This document shows positions 26,553-35,494 of a stretch of DNA of 64,000 bases, piece after piece. This DNA comes from Clostridia bacterium (GTDB lineage: Bacteria; Bacillota; Clostridia; Lachnospirales; Lachnospiraceae). The stretch lies in the NCBI GenBank assembly GCA_009929615.1, contig SAAB01000008.1:1-64000 (forward strand), given 5' to 3'. How positions within the stretch are numbered: the first letter of the stretch is position 1; each line of letters opens with the position of its first letter. A model generated the notes under the pieces. The model did no database searches. It was not told the DNA's origin and saw only the letters and a list, made by a program, of their open reading frames with translations. The translations under genes were made by a program, and so were the position numbers.

Positions 26553-27890
26553 TTACGAAATATAGCTTTGTGCCCATTTACCCTGTTTGTAGAAAAAGCA
26601 GGATAAAACTGTAGCGATGGACCAGCCAATCGGCCAGGACATCCAGATACCGTTTACTCCCATTATAGATGCCAATATGTAAGACAAAACCACTCGCAGG
26701 ATTAAATCCGTAAAGGTGGCAGCCATAAAGGAACGCATAGCCCCGGCACCTCTGAGCACGCCATCCGCAATTAATTTAATAGAAATCACAAAATAGAATG
26801 GTGATACAATCCGCAGGAAGGTGATACCTGTACTCAATGCCACTTCCGACGCATCTCCACTCATAAATAATTGTATCACATTCTGGCCAAAAATAAAGAA
26901 CACAATGAAAAATGGAACCGCTGTGAGCAGGGCCATTTTTGCTCCCGCACCAAAACCTTTTTTAGCACGCTCCACCTTACCCCCGCCTAAATTCTGGGCT
27001 GTGAAACTGGACACACCATTTCCCAGGGTTGTAAAACAGGTAATACTGAAAGTATTCAACTTAATTGCCGCTGAATATCCGGCAATAACCGAAGAGCCGA
27101 AGGAATTGACCAGACTCTGTATGAAAATATTTCCTACGGAAATAAAACTCTGCTGTAAAATACTTGGAATCGCTATTAAACTGATTCTTCGTAACATTTT
27201 CCAGGAAAACATTTCAAATTTCTCTGTCGTTTTCACAGTTTTTAACCTTTTTACCAGGGTAATTAATGCCAGTAAACAAGCCACACCCTGGGCAATAAAC
27301 GTAGCCCATGCTACACCGGCAACGCCCCAGTGAAAACCTGCTACAAACCAGATGTCCAAGGCAATATTTCCAAGGGAAGACCCGATTAAAAAATATAATG
27401 GCGTTTTGGAATCCCCAAGAGAAGTGAATATTCCCGTTGCCACATTGTAAAGAAAGAGGAATAAAAAGCCGCCTACATAAATCCGAAGGTATAAGGCTCC
27501 GTCAGAGAAAATATTTGTTGGTGTATTAATAAGATTCATCAGGGCCTTTGTCCCCAGCAGACCACCGACCGTCAATATTGCTGAGAGAACAACCGAAGCC
27601 AGCATCGTTGTACATACAGCTGTCTTCATTTTTCCGTATTCCTTTGCCCCGAAAAACTGGGATATGACCACAGAACAGCCGATGTTGCTGCCCACTGCAA
27701 TGGCCATAAAAATCATGGTAATAGGATAGGAAGCTCCAACCGCCGCCAGAGCATTCTCCCCGGCAAACTTTCCGGCAATGACACTGTCTGCAATATTATA
27801 AAGCTGCTGAAAAACCACACTGATAAACATTGGAATTGTAAATCTCCAAAGTACCGCCTGAGGATTTCCCTCTGTCAAATCTTTAATCAT
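26553..27890 (-). CDS. MATE family multidrug/cation efflux transporter
   Basis: A 445-residue MATE pump with about 12 membrane helices in two halves. Typical elements are the N-terminus GNPQAVLWRFTIPMFISVVFQQLYNIADSVIAGKF, AVGASYPIT, and the second-half start SFISVGNIFIQSLVNSFG. It exports drugs or cations using an ion gradient. It faces away from a LysR gene with a shared 121-base control region containing a perfect inverted repeat; a TATAAT (27936-27941) is a possible -10 for this gene. Confidence 0.92.
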   Translation of the reverse strand: MIKDLTEGNPQAVLWRFTIPMFISVVFQQLYNIADSVIAGKFAGENALAAVGASYPITMIFMAIAVGSNIGCSVVISQFFGAKEYGKMKTAVCTTMLASVVLSAILTVGGLLGTKALMNLINTPTNIFSDGALYLRIYVGGFLFLFLYNVATGIFTSLGDSKTPLYFLIGSSLGNIALDIWFVAGFHWGVAGVAWATFIAQGVACLLALITLVKRLKTVKTTEKFEMFSWKMLRRISLIAIPSILQQSFISVGNIFIQSLVNSFGSSVIAGYSAAIKLNTFSITCFTTLGNGVSSFTAQNLGGGKVERAKKGFGAGAKMALLTAVPFFIVFFIFGQNVIQLFMSGDASEVALSTGITFLRIVSPFYFVISIKLIADGVLRGAGAMRSFMAATFTDLILRVVLSYILASIMGVNGIWMSWPIGWSIATVLSCFFYKQGKWAQSYIS

Positions 27891-27961
27891 GTTCTATTCC
27901 CTCATTCTTTTTTATTGTTTTTACGTCCGAAAGGGATTATACTATACAAAATATAATAAAT

Positions 27962-27995
27962 AAAATCAATGAATTCTATAGAGTCCATTGATTTT
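27962..27995. promoter_or_regulatory. perfect inverted repeat in the MATE-lysR control region
   Basis: AAAATCAATG (27962-27971) and CATTGATTTT (27986-27995) form a 10-bp perfect inverted repeat with a 14-base centre. It lies upstream of the MATE -10 and just before the lysR ribosome site, a fit for LysR autorepression and control of the divergent gene. Confidence 0.5.
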
Positions 27996-28011
27996 GTATA
28001 TGGAGGTTATT

Positions 28012-28908
28012 ATGTCTGTAAGTTTTGACTTTTATCGTACATTTTATTACGTAGGAAAATATAAAAATATCACAGCCGCGGCCAAAGCACTCTATGTCAC
28101 CCAGCCTACAGTAACTCACGCCATACAGGCCTTGGAACGGGAGCTGGACTGCCGGCTTTTTACCCGCTCCCAAAAAGGAGTGGATTTCACACCGGAAGGG
28201 CGTAAACTCTATGAAAGTGTGGCCTCTGCCTGTGAAACTATCTTTGAAGCAGAAGCCGGTCTGGAAGCCGTTAAAAATCTCTCAGAAGGTTTTGTTACCA
28301 TTGGTGCCAGTGAAACAACCCTGCATCATTTTCTAATGCCTCTGTTGGTTTATTTCCGTCGAAAACACCCGGGTATCCGCTTAAAACTTTTTAATTCCAA
28401 TACCCCGGAGATGCTGCATGGTATATTGACAGGACACATGGATTTCGCCATTTTGGTTGTCGATAACGACTACCACCACGAGGAATTAGACGTTACCCAT
28501 CTGACAGATTTTCAGGATATCATCGTAGCAGGCAATGAATTCAGTGCCCTGAAAGGGCGACCGGTAACATTAAAGGAAATATCCTCCTATCCTCTTGTTT
28601 CCCTGACCAAAGAAACCATGACCCATCATTTTTTTGGAGAAGTCTTTGCGAAAAACCATTTAACGCTGGACCCGGATATTGAATTAGCTACAACTGATTT
28701 AATCGTCCCTATGGTGGAAAATGGTCTTGGCATCGGCCTTGTTCCCGAATTCTTCGCTCAGGAAGCATTGCAGCAGAAACGCATTTTCCAGCTCCATATA
28801 AAAGAGCAGATTCCACGTCGTGAAATCTGCCTGATTCAAAAGAAAAAGACCTCTCCGTCTATTGCCGGAGAAGCCTTTATTCAGTGTCTTTTGTCAGATA
28901 ATCGATGA
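28012..28908 (+). CDS. LysR family transcriptional regulator
   Basis: A 298-residue LysR-type regulator. The start at 28012 follows GGAGG; a longer frame from 27988 is not supported. The helix-turn-helix is NITAAAKALYVTQPTVTHAIQALERELDCRLFTRS (about residues 17-51), followed by a substrate-binding domain of two lobes (from about residue 90). The gene is divergent from the MATE pump and its last 32 bases overlap the 3' end of eutP on the other strand. Either the pump or the ethanolamine operon could be its target; the divergent arrangement favours the pump. Confidence 0.9.
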   Translation: MSVSFDFYRTFYYVGKYKNITAAAKALYVTQPTVTHAIQALERELDCRLFTRSQKGVDFTPEGRKLYESVASACETIFEAEAGLEAVKNLSEGFVTIGASETTLHHFLMPLLVYFRRKHPGIRLKLFNSNTPEMLHGILTGHMDFAILVVDNDYHHEELDVTHLTDFQDIIVAGNEFSALKGRPVTLKEISSYPLVSLTKETMTHHFFGEVFAKNHLTLDPDIELATTDLIVPMVENGLGIGLVPEFFAQEALQQKRIFQLHIKEQIPRREICLIQKKKTSPSIAGEAFIQCLLSDNR

Positions 28909-29317
28909 GTTCTTCAATGCCCTCACCGTTCATACTGCATATTTTAAAAATAGGATTGGCACCTGCTAACGCCAGATTCTTTTCAGCTCTGACCAGCTGG
29001 GATTCATCCTTAATCAAATCGCTTTTTGTGATAACCCCTACCATAGGTCTCTGAAACATCGCCTGAAGTCCCGGCGGCAGGGTAAAGGTCATATCCGTTG
29101 GGTCATGGAGCAGAAGCACGATATCCGCTTCCATGGACGTCACTGCCAATGCCTGATAAAACTGACGACGTTCCACATATTCCCCGGGGGTATCTATAAT
29201 ATTTCCCGTCACTTCCAGTGCCTGGGTCTTCTTATACTTAATTGACTGATTTGTCAGATACTGGCACAGGGTTGTTTTTCCACAAGCAACCTTGCCAATT
29301 AACATTAATTTTTTCAT
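28877..29317 (-). CDS. eutP: EutP/PduV family GTPase
   Basis: A 146-residue small GTPase-like protein of the EutP/PduV family associated with ethanolamine and propanediol microcompartments. The P-loop IGKVACGKTTL (about residues 6-16) differs from the usual GxxGxGKT by carrying alanine-cysteine. DTPGEY is the G3 motif and TKSD the G4 motif. The family is said to link microcompartments to partitioning or to act as an acetate kinase-like factor; the role is not settled. It is the last gene of the eut operon, and its stop overlaps the end of the converging lysR gene. Confidence 0.9.
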   Translation of the reverse strand: MKKLMLIGKVACGKTTLCQYLTNQSIKYKKTQALEVTGNIIDTPGEYVERRQFYQALAVTSMEADIVLLLHDPTDMTFTLPPGLQAMFQRPMVGVITKSDLIKDESQLVRAEKNLALAGANPIFKICSMNGEGIEELIDYLTKDTE

Positions 29318-29331
29318 GTCCCGCCTCCACC

Positions 29332-29679
29332 TTAAGTCCGTGTAATCGGTGACACATCAAAACCAAGAACATTGGCCAGTGTATCATTGACTGCAATCAA
29401 CGCAGCTTCTACACTGGATACATCACCACAGATAACCAGTGAGCCACTGAAACGGTCTACAAAAACAATATCTACCGCAGCAGCCTTTGTTGCCACATCC
29501 GCACCAATAATTGCTGCTTCACTTGGCGTGATGGTCATAATACCTAACGCACCACGGTTCTCTGTGATAACACCCAGTTTAGAATACAAATCCTCTTTCG
29601 GATTGGCAATCAAATGGGCCATGGTCGTCTGCTTACCAGGTACAAACTCCTGGATAATTCTCTGTTTTCCTTCGTTCAT
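29332..29679 (-). CDS. eutS: EutS/PduU-type microcompartment shell protein
   Basis: A 115-residue BMC-domain shell protein of the circularly permuted EutS/PduU class. The start at 29679 follows GGAAGG; the frame opens seven codons earlier at GTG. The N-terminal strand [11 protein letters not shown], which forms the beta barrel over the hexamer pore, is followed by [31 protein letters not shown] and [20 protein letters not shown]. It forms hexameric tiles of the shell. It lies between pduT and eutP with short spacings. Confidence 0.93.
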   Translation of the reverse strand: MNEGKQRIIQEFVPGKQTTMAHLIANPKEDLYSKLGVITENRGALGIMTITPSEAAIIGADVATKAAAVDIVFVDRFSGSLVICGDVSSVEAALIAVNDTLANVLGFDVSPITRT

Positions 29680-29700
29680 AAAACCTTCCATAAACTTCAC

Positions 29701-30255
29701 CTACATCAGGCTTTCAAAAATTTCAGGACGCGGACTTGGAATAACCACACTGGACACAAGAAGTCCGTTATTCTTCCCCTCTTCACTTCCAGCTTCAACA
29801 GAAGCTTTTACAGAAGCCACATCTCCGGTCATAACAACAAAAGATTTACCACCAAGGCCTGTGCCAAGGCGTACATCCAGTAAGGTTACATTTGCTGCCT
29901 TAACGGCGGCATCTGCACCATAAACTGCGGCTGTAATACTGAAGAACTCCATAACACCAATGGCTCCTCTTTCGTGGAAATCGGTTGCCTGATTAATGGC
30001 TTCAATAACCTGAGGATGTACTCTTGGAATAACAGTGGAATCCACAACATGACTTTCACCAATGGACATACCTGCATCCAATGAAGCCTTAACAGCTGCA
30101 ACCTCACCTGTAAATAATATACTATATTTTCCCGGACAAACCGGTTTCGCAAAGGTCAGTTCAACCTGGGCTGCTTTTAAAATAGCATCCGCTGCTTCAA
30201 CACCCTTTGCAATACTGTTCAGTTCAAGAAAACCTACAGTTTCTATCATAGCCAT
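29701..30255 (-). CDS. pduT: PduT-like tandem-BMC shell protein with predicted Fe-S site
   Basis: A 184-residue trimeric shell protein made of two BMC domains. The first starts at MIETVGFLELNSIAKGVEAADAIL and the second at AIGVMEFFSITAAVYGADAAVKAA. Cys40 in KPVCPGKY is at the place where PduT binds a central 4Fe-4S cluster at the pore, so electron transfer through the shell is likely. It overlaps the pduS gene by one base (TGATG), which supports a functional couple. Pairing with ethanolamine rather than propanediol genes is noteworthy. Confidence 0.9.
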   Translation of the reverse strand: MAMIETVGFLELNSIAKGVEAADAILKAAQVELTFAKPVCPGKYSILFTGEVAAVKASLDAGMSIGESHVVDSTVIPRVHPQVIEAINQATDFHERGAIGVMEFFSITAAVYGADAAVKAANVTLLDVRLGTGLGGKSFVVMTGDVASVKASVEAGSEEGKNNGLLVSSVVIPSPRPEIFESLM

Positions 30256-31604
30256 CAACCTGCCCTTTCAATCACGATTCGTTTTCCAACAGATGTTACT
30301 TTGCCGGAAATACTCGCATGAATATTTGCACCCATAGCACCTTCCGGTATAGCTGCAATCAACTGACCTTCTGTCACCATGTCTCCCACCTGAACAACCG
30401 GCTGAGACGGTGCACCAATGTGCATGCTGACAGGAATCTCCACCTTATCCGGGGTCCCTTCCTTTAGGTCGTCAATCTTTAAGTCATACCATGGCAGCAC
30501 GCCAACGCGGGCAGCCACCCGGCCTGCCGGAATCTTTCGTCCCTCCCGGTTTTTATCTGCCACATAGACAGTGTCTTCCTTCGTGTACCTGATTCCTGCT
30601 TCTCTAAGAGCACCTTTAATTACCTGATTTACCCGTTTCGGCTGTAAGCCCATCGGACAGGCATAATCTTCACAAATACCACATTCGCAGCAGAGAGCTG
30701 CATTCTGGATATCCTTATCATCTAAAATAGTCGAAACTTCTCCGGCCATTCCCAGCTTTCGCATGATTCTATTTGGATACAGCGGATGTCCAAGTAAATG
30801 TCTTGGACACATATCCGTACAAAAACTGCATTGAATACAGGCTGATTTTGCACGATTAAACATATGGCGAAGAGAAATCTGAGTCTTGGCAGCAATAGCT
30901 CCATCTTCAGGAAGAACGAGAATACCGGAGGTTGTCTTCGTAACAACCGCGTCCTTCGCCTCTTCCATCGTCATCCTTGCACCCATCATAGGGCCACCGG
31001 ATACAATAAAGTATCTGGATTTCTTTGGACCGCCTGCCAGTTGGATACAGTCCTCATAGGATGTTCCAATCGGCACATGAAGCACTGTTGGCTGTTTCAC
31101 CTCACCGGTAACCGTCAGATATTTACCTGTAAAGCTTTTGCCCTCCATCGCATCACAGATGCCAAGCATGGTTGCAACATTGGAAACAACACAGCCCACA
31201 TCTAATGGTATGCCTGCCGGAGGAACAACACGGCCTGTCACTTCATAAACCATGGTCTGCTCATCACCTGCCGGATAAAAGCTATCCATCTTTGCCAGTT
31301 CAACTTTTGATTTCTGCTGTTTTAAAACTTTTTCCAAAGCTTTAATCTCTTCCGTATAGGTCTTCTTCAAAGCAATACGGCAGTACTTAGCTCCAAGCAT
31401 CTCACCAACAGCCTCTATGGCCTTAAGAACCTGTTCCCCCATATGTTTCATGATATATCGGTCTGTACGAAGCAGGGGTTCACACTCAGCGCCATTAATA
31501 ATTAAATATTCTACCGGTCCGCCTGCGTACTTAACGTGGGTCGGAAATCCCGCACCACCGCAGCCGACAATGCCAGCTTCTTTTATACAATTCAATAAAT
31601 CCAC
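30255..31604 (-). CDS. pduS: PduS-like cobalamin reductase (RnfC-related flavo-iron-sulfur protein)
   Basis: A 449-residue PduS/RnfC-related protein. The N-terminal glycine-rich loop GIVGCGGAGFPTHVKY and ECEPLLRTDRYIM bind NADH and FMN. An SLBB-like region follows, then two 4Fe-4S motifs CIQCSFCTDMCP and CCECGICEDYACP (about residues 255-315), and a C-terminal biotinyl-like segment QVGDMVTEGQLIAAIPEG. In propanediol compartments PduS reduces cobalamin for the adenosyltransferase. The same service to the B12-dependent ethanolamine lyase is the natural role here, with PduT passing electrons across the shell. Confidence 0.9.
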   Translation of the reverse strand: MDLLNCIKEAGIVGCGGAGFPTHVKYAGGPVEYLIINGAECEPLLRTDRYIMKHMGEQVLKAIEAVGEMLGAKYCRIALKKTYTEEIKALEKVLKQQKSKVELAKMDSFYPAGDEQTMVYEVTGRVVPPAGIPLDVGCVVSNVATMLGICDAMEGKSFTGKYLTVTGEVKQPTVLHVPIGTSYEDCIQLAGGPKKSRYFIVSGGPMMGARMTMEEAKDAVVTKTTSGILVLPEDGAIAAKTQISLRHMFNRAKSACIQCSFCTDMCPRHLLGHPLYPNRIMRKLGMAGEVSTILDDKDIQNAALCCECGICEDYACPMGLQPKRVNQVIKGALREAGIRYTKEDTVYVADKNREGRKIPAGRVAARVGVLPWYDLKIDDLKEGTPDKVEIPVSMHIGAPSQPVVQVGDMVTEGQLIAAIPEGAMGANIHASISGKVTSVGKRIVIERAG

Positions 31605-31621
31605 GGGTTCACTTCCTGTTC

Positions 31622-31897
31622 TTATTTTTTAGCTTTCATAATCTCCATGGAGTCTATGATACCTACGATTGCGCTATCTACCGGAATATCTTCTTTTCCG
31701 GCGGCACGGCGAGCTGTACTTCCTGTAACAACAAGTACATCCTCACCTACACCGGCTCCAACCATATCTGCTGCCACAAAAACATCCCCTTTATTCTGGG
31801 CTGTTTCTGTTTCCTTAACGATCATCAGCTTCTGTCCGTTTAAGGCATCCTGTTTTTTTGTTGCCCATACATGTCCTATTACTCTACAAATAAGCAT
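31622..31897 (-). CDS. eutN: EutN/CcmL-type vertex shell protein
   Basis: A 91-residue bacterial microcompartment vertex protein (BMC-P, EutN/CcmL/PduN). The N-terminus MLICRVIGHVWATKKQDALNGQKLMIV and the middle VAADMVGAGVGEDVLVVTGSTARRA are typical; DSAIVGIIDSME closes the fold. Pentamers cap the vertices of the icosahedral shell. It sits between pduS and the pduL-like gene, with spacings of 17 and 10 bases. Confidence 0.95.
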   Translation of the reverse strand: MLICRVIGHVWATKKQDALNGQKLMIVKETETAQNKGDVFVAADMVGAGVGEDVLVVTGSTARRAAGKEDIPVDSAIVGIIDSMEIMKAKK

Positions 31898-31907
31898 ACA
31901 AGTCCCC

Positions 31908-32801
31908 CTAAACGATTTCTATCTCTTTGTGTCCGGCTTTAATAATATCTTTAGCGGCCGGAGTAATAATTGTTCCTTTGGCAAAACGAAGTGTTCCGCA
32001 GCTGCAGCTGCCGATATATTCCTTTGCCATCTTTTCTGTCACTACTTTCTCCCGTATAATGTCATCACAGCACTTCTGGGAAACTGCAGGGACTTTTGTA
32101 TTCAAGGCTGAATCAGAACAGCATTTTTCCTCTTCTAAGACAGCACAAACATTCTTTACAACTTCACTGATTAACTGTTCCATATTCATTGCCGACATCC
32201 CCTTACTTTCACACGGCATACCATACAGAATAAAAGCTTCTGTACCTACACGGTAACCGCAGGCATTGGCTTCATCAAAGTCAATATGCATGGCCGGAGC
32301 AAATTTCTCATTGACACGAATCGGCACATCTTCAAAAATCACCTTTCGGTCACTTAAAACCTCTACCCGAACCTTATCACCATCCGAAACACCATATTCT
32401 ACCGCATCCTGAGGACGCATATGAATATGATTTCTGGCTATGATGACACTGCCATTGGCTTTTATCTCTCCATGAGAGCCAATAATCATCACATCGGATG
32501 CCCCTTCCAGATTGCCCGATAAGTTTACCGGAGCTTTCACTCCGAGCTTACGGCAGTCCGTCTGAGACAGTTCTACCTGAACCGCTCCTCTGGCGGGTCC
32601 AAGAACAGCAACATTCTCCACACAGCCATCTTTTGTTACCAGTTTGACTCTTTGCTCACTCAGATACTCTCCCGGCTGGGACAAATCACGACGTTTTTTC
32701 AACGTCGCACCCTTTCCGAAAAGTGCTTCAATGGCGGCTTGTGTCAAATGAACATGGCAGCCGGATGCTTCGATGAGAATCTTCTTTTTTTCTACATTCA
32801 T
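31908..32801 (-). CDS. pduL: PduL-type phosphate acyltransferase with cysteine-rich C-terminal extension
   Basis: A 297-residue PduL phosphotransacylase, which converts acetyl-CoA from the aldehyde dehydrogenase to acetyl phosphate and recycles CoA inside the compartment. Zinc and active-site blocks are CHVHLTQAAIEALFG near the N-terminus, and ARNHIHMRPQDAVEYG with the His-rich motif at about residues 125-140, then AMHIDFDEANAC. Typical PduL is about 210 residues; this one has about 90 more, with a helix MNMEQLISEVVKNVCAVLEE, paired cysteines (KCC, KCC, SCSCG) and a final ITPAAKDIIKAGHKEIEIV. It overlaps eutT by 4 bases. Function of the tail is unknown. Confidence 0.9.
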   Translation of the reverse strand: MNVEKKKILIEASGCHVHLTQAAIEALFGKGATLKKRRDLSQPGEYLSEQRVKLVTKDGCVENVAVLGPARGAVQVELSQTDCRKLGVKAPVNLSGNLEGASDVMIIGSHGEIKANGSVIIARNHIHMRPQDAVEYGVSDGDKVRVEVLSDRKVIFEDVPIRVNEKFAPAMHIDFDEANACGYRVGTEAFILYGMPCESKGMSAMNMEQLISEVVKNVCAVLEEEKCCSDSALNTKVPAVSQKCCDDIIREKVVTEKMAKEYIGSCSCGTLRFAKGTIITPAAKDIIKAGHKEIEIV

Positions 32802-33556
32802 CTTCCACTGCCTCCCTCATAATAACCTGCCAGCCATCGACAGAATACAATATATACACCACTGCTCATACGGTTCAGATATTGAATAATATCCGGCCTT
32901 TCCACAGTGCCATCCACCGCCGTAAAGGCATGGGCAGCCGAAAGTTCCGTTTCCCGGACTTTCGTCCGCAGACGGTTCAATGCCACTGCCATCTTTCCCA
33001 TCTTATAAGATGGAATCGGGTGGTCTATACCCAGAAATTTCTTAGGATTATGAGAATGTTCCCGAATATCCCGGTCATTCATCCCTAAAAGTGTCATCGG
33101 TTCTAAAGGCTCATCCTTCACTTCCGCGCCAAGAATCTGGCGGGAATTTTCCAGAATATCACCCAAATCTTTAACCAATGGTTCACAGCCCGCGGCATCA
33201 GCCTCGGTCTGCAGACATATAATCTCCGCCTGCAGACTGTCTAAAAGCCCACGAAACTCAATTCTCGGATGGGTCTTTGGAACCAGAATATTCCCCCTCA
33301 AATGGGTCATATGTTCCGGTTTCTCACTATAGCCATCACCTGTCTGAGCATCAATATATGTATTCGCTCCATGTCCTGAAAGAGGTGTTCTGGTCATGAC
33401 TTCCTGCTGTTTTTCCATATACACCAGAGTTATGCCCCTGTCTCGAAGATATTCCTTAGCCAGAGGGGTCACAAATACATCCGGTTCAACCTGATATTCA
33501 GTTGTACTTTCCGCAAGTGCCGCGGCTCTTAACATAGTTTCTGTCAATATCTTCAT
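32798..33556 (-). CDS. eutT: EutT-type corrinoid adenosyltransferase
   Basis: A 252-residue EutT-like ATP:cob(I)alamin adenosyltransferase, making the adenosylcobalamin needed by the ethanolamine lyase. The N-terminal segment ILTETMLRAAALAESTTEYQVEPDVFVTPLAKEYLRDRGI is the EutT/EutQ-type prefix, and the helical catalytic part includes THLRGNILVPKTHPRIEFRGLLDSLQAEII and NRLRTKVRETELSAAHAF. The start is taken at ATG 33556 after AGAGG; a TTG two codons upstream is less likely. It lies 36 bases after eutM and overlaps pduL. Confidence 0.88.
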   Translation of the reverse strand: MKILTETMLRAAALAESTTEYQVEPDVFVTPLAKEYLRDRGITLVYMEKQQEVMTRTPLSGHGANTYIDAQTGDGYSEKPEHMTHLRGNILVPKTHPRIEFRGLLDSLQAEIICLQTEADAAGCEPLVKDLGDILENSRQILGAEVKDEPLEPMTLLGMNDRDIREHSHNPKKFLGIDHPIPSYKMGKMAVALNRLRTKVRETELSAAHAFTAVDGTVERPDIIQYLNRMSSGVYIVFCRWLAGYYEGGSGR

Positions 33557-33592
33557 AACCAAACCTCTTTTTCAATTCCTGAATTCAGGGAA

Positions 33593-33877
33593 TTATTTTA
33601 ATGTAGGAAGGATATATTCTACTTCTTCGTGTGGTCTTGGAATTACATGAACACTTACTAATTCACCAACATTGGCTGCTGCTGCCGCACCTGCATCTGT
33701 TGCTGCTTTAACAGCGCCTACATCACCACGTACCATAACGGTTACAAGACCGCCACCAACATGTACTTTACCAATTAATGTTACGTTTGCTGCCTTAACC
33801 ATTGCATCGGCTGCCTCAATAGAACCTACTAAACCTTTTGTTTCAATCATTCCTAAAGCCTGTACTACATCTGCCAT
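33593..33877 (-). CDS. eutM: EutM/PduA-type hexameric microcompartment shell protein
   Basis: A 94-residue single-BMC hexamer-forming shell protein, the main facet component. The sequence starts [31 protein letters not shown], continues with [25 protein letters not shown] and ends [17 protein letters not shown]. The pore loop lies around KVHVGGG. RBS AAGGAGG is strong. The 89-base gap upstream, the longest in the operon, contains a TATAAT-like element and could hold an internal promoter to raise production of this abundant protein, but no good -35 is seen. Confidence 0.95.
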   Translation of the reverse strand: MADVVQALGMIETKGLVGSIEAADAMVKAANVTLIGKVHVGGGLVTVMVRGDVGAVKAATDAGAAAAANVGELVSVHVIPRPHEEVEYILPTLK

Positions 33878-33966
33878 AATAATTGCCTCCTTAAATTAAA
33901 TACGTTTTTTTCGCGTTTTTATGTTTTATATTATATATCATCATTCGCCTTTTAAAAAGGGAATAA

Positions 33967-35469
33967 TCAACCTTTTAAACGAGCCAATACCGCACGGGTA
34001 ATTGCCTCCACATCTTCTGCGGTTAATCCGCCATCATTTGATGTGCTGTTTGCCGGACCTGGCTGATATGCCACCGTGTCCGCCACTGGAACATTATATT
34101 TCTTCCGGATATCCGAAAGTTCTGTCACACCGCAGGCTACCCGGCGGATGTTAATCAGATTCATTGGTGTAATATTGTCGGAAGTTGCACTGCCGCCTAC
34201 GGCTCCACATCCTAATGTCAATGCCGGAGCAAGATTGGTTGTTCCGCCGACACCGCCCAAAGCTCCCGGCGTATTCACAAGTAATCGTGATACTGGTTTC
34301 TTCAGGGCAAATTCCCGAATAACATCTGTATCTTCGGAATGGATAGTCATTGTATGACCGGCGCCTTCATTCTGAAGTATCTGAATACTTCGTTCACAGG
34401 CTTCCTGCCATCCTTCCTCAACGAAAAATGCCAGAATCGGACAAAGTTTTTCGCGGGTATAAGGATTTCGCTTGGATACTTCTGTCTGTCTGGATACGAG
34501 GACTCTTGTTCCCTTTGGAATCTGAATACCTGCCATATCAGCAATCGCCTGAGCTGATTTTCCGACAATCTTAGGATTCATCGTTCCATTATCTCTAAGA
34601 ATAAAGCCTGCAACCTTTGCTGTCTGAGCTTCATCCATAAAATAACCACCCTGACGTTTTACTTCTTCAACAACCTGCTTTTCAATACATCTTTCAGTCA
34701 CAATGGACTGTTCCGATGCGCAAATCGTTCCGTTATCGAAGGTCTTGCTATCGAAAATCCGTCGAACAGCCTGAGGTATATTGGCTGAACGTTCAATAAA
34801 GGATGGGCCATTTCCCGGTCCTACTCCAATAGCCGAATTACCTGAACTATATGCGGCATGAACCATGGCCTCACCGCCAGTTGCAAGAATAACCCCGATA
34901 TTCGGGTCCTTCAGCAGTGTGTCTGTCGCCTCAAGAGTTGTCAGCTGAATCACACCGATTAATCCTTCAGGAACACCTGCCTTACGGGCCGCCTCCTGAA
35001 TCACCTTCACTGTTTCTAAAATACATTTTTTAGCTCCCGGATGAGGGCTGATAACAATACCGTTACCCGCTTTCAAAGAAATGAGGGTTTTATACATAAC
35101 GGTTGATGTTGGGTTGGTCGATGGAATTAATGCGGCAATAACGCCCATCGGTACACCGACTTCCATAATGCCTTTCTCCCCATCTTCCCGAATCACACCA
35201 ATGGTTTTCATATCTTTGATGGATTCATAAGTAATGGTACTTCCAAGAAGATTTTTTAACACCTTATCCTGCCAGATACCGAAACCGGTCTCTTCAACAG
35301 CCATCTTGGCCAGCTTCTCCGCATTGGCTGCACAGGCTTCAGCAATCGCTTTCACGATACCGTCAACCCGGCGCTGGTCAAAAGTGGAAAATTCTTCCTG
35401 GGCCTTTTTTGCATTGCGAATCAAATCCCTGACTTCCTGAATTGACTGCAAGTCCATATCAAGTCCCAT
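33967..35469 (-). CDS. eutE: CoA-acylating acetaldehyde dehydrogenase EutE
   Basis: A 500-residue EutE/PduP aldehyde dehydrogenase that oxidises acetaldehyde to acetyl-CoA with NAD. The start at 35469 follows AGGAG; eight upstream codons are discounted. The N-terminal helix DLQSIQEVRDLIRNAKKAQEEF may serve as an encapsulation peptide. The catalytic cysteine lies in DNGTICASEQS and cofactor residues in IPSTNPTSTVMYKTL and LATGGEAMVHAAYSSG. A second short amphipathic helix AEDVEAITRAVLARLKG ends the protein after a Ser/Asn-rich linker, as in other cargo tails. Confidence 0.95.
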   Translation of the reverse strand: MGLDMDLQSIQEVRDLIRNAKKAQEEFSTFDQRRVDGIVKAIAEACAANAEKLAKMAVEETGFGIWQDKVLKNLLGSTITYESIKDMKTIGVIREDGEKGIMEVGVPMGVIAALIPSTNPTSTVMYKTLISLKAGNGIVISPHPGAKKCILETVKVIQEAARKAGVPEGLIGVIQLTTLEATDTLLKDPNIGVILATGGEAMVHAAYSSGNSAIGVGPGNGPSFIERSANIPQAVRRIFDSKTFDNGTICASEQSIVTERCIEKQVVEEVKRQGGYFMDEAQTAKVAGFILRDNGTMNPKIVGKSAQAIADMAGIQIPKGTRVLVSRQTEVSKRNPYTREKLCPILAFFVEEGWQEACERSIQILQNEGAGHTMTIHSEDTDVIREFALKKPVSRLLVNTPGALGGVGGTTNLAPALTLGCGAVGGSATSDNITPMNLINIRRVACGVTELSDIRKKYNVPVADTVAYQPGPANSTSNDGGLTAEDVEAITRAVLARLKG

Positions 35470-35494
35470 ATATATTCTCCTTTCCAGTAACACT

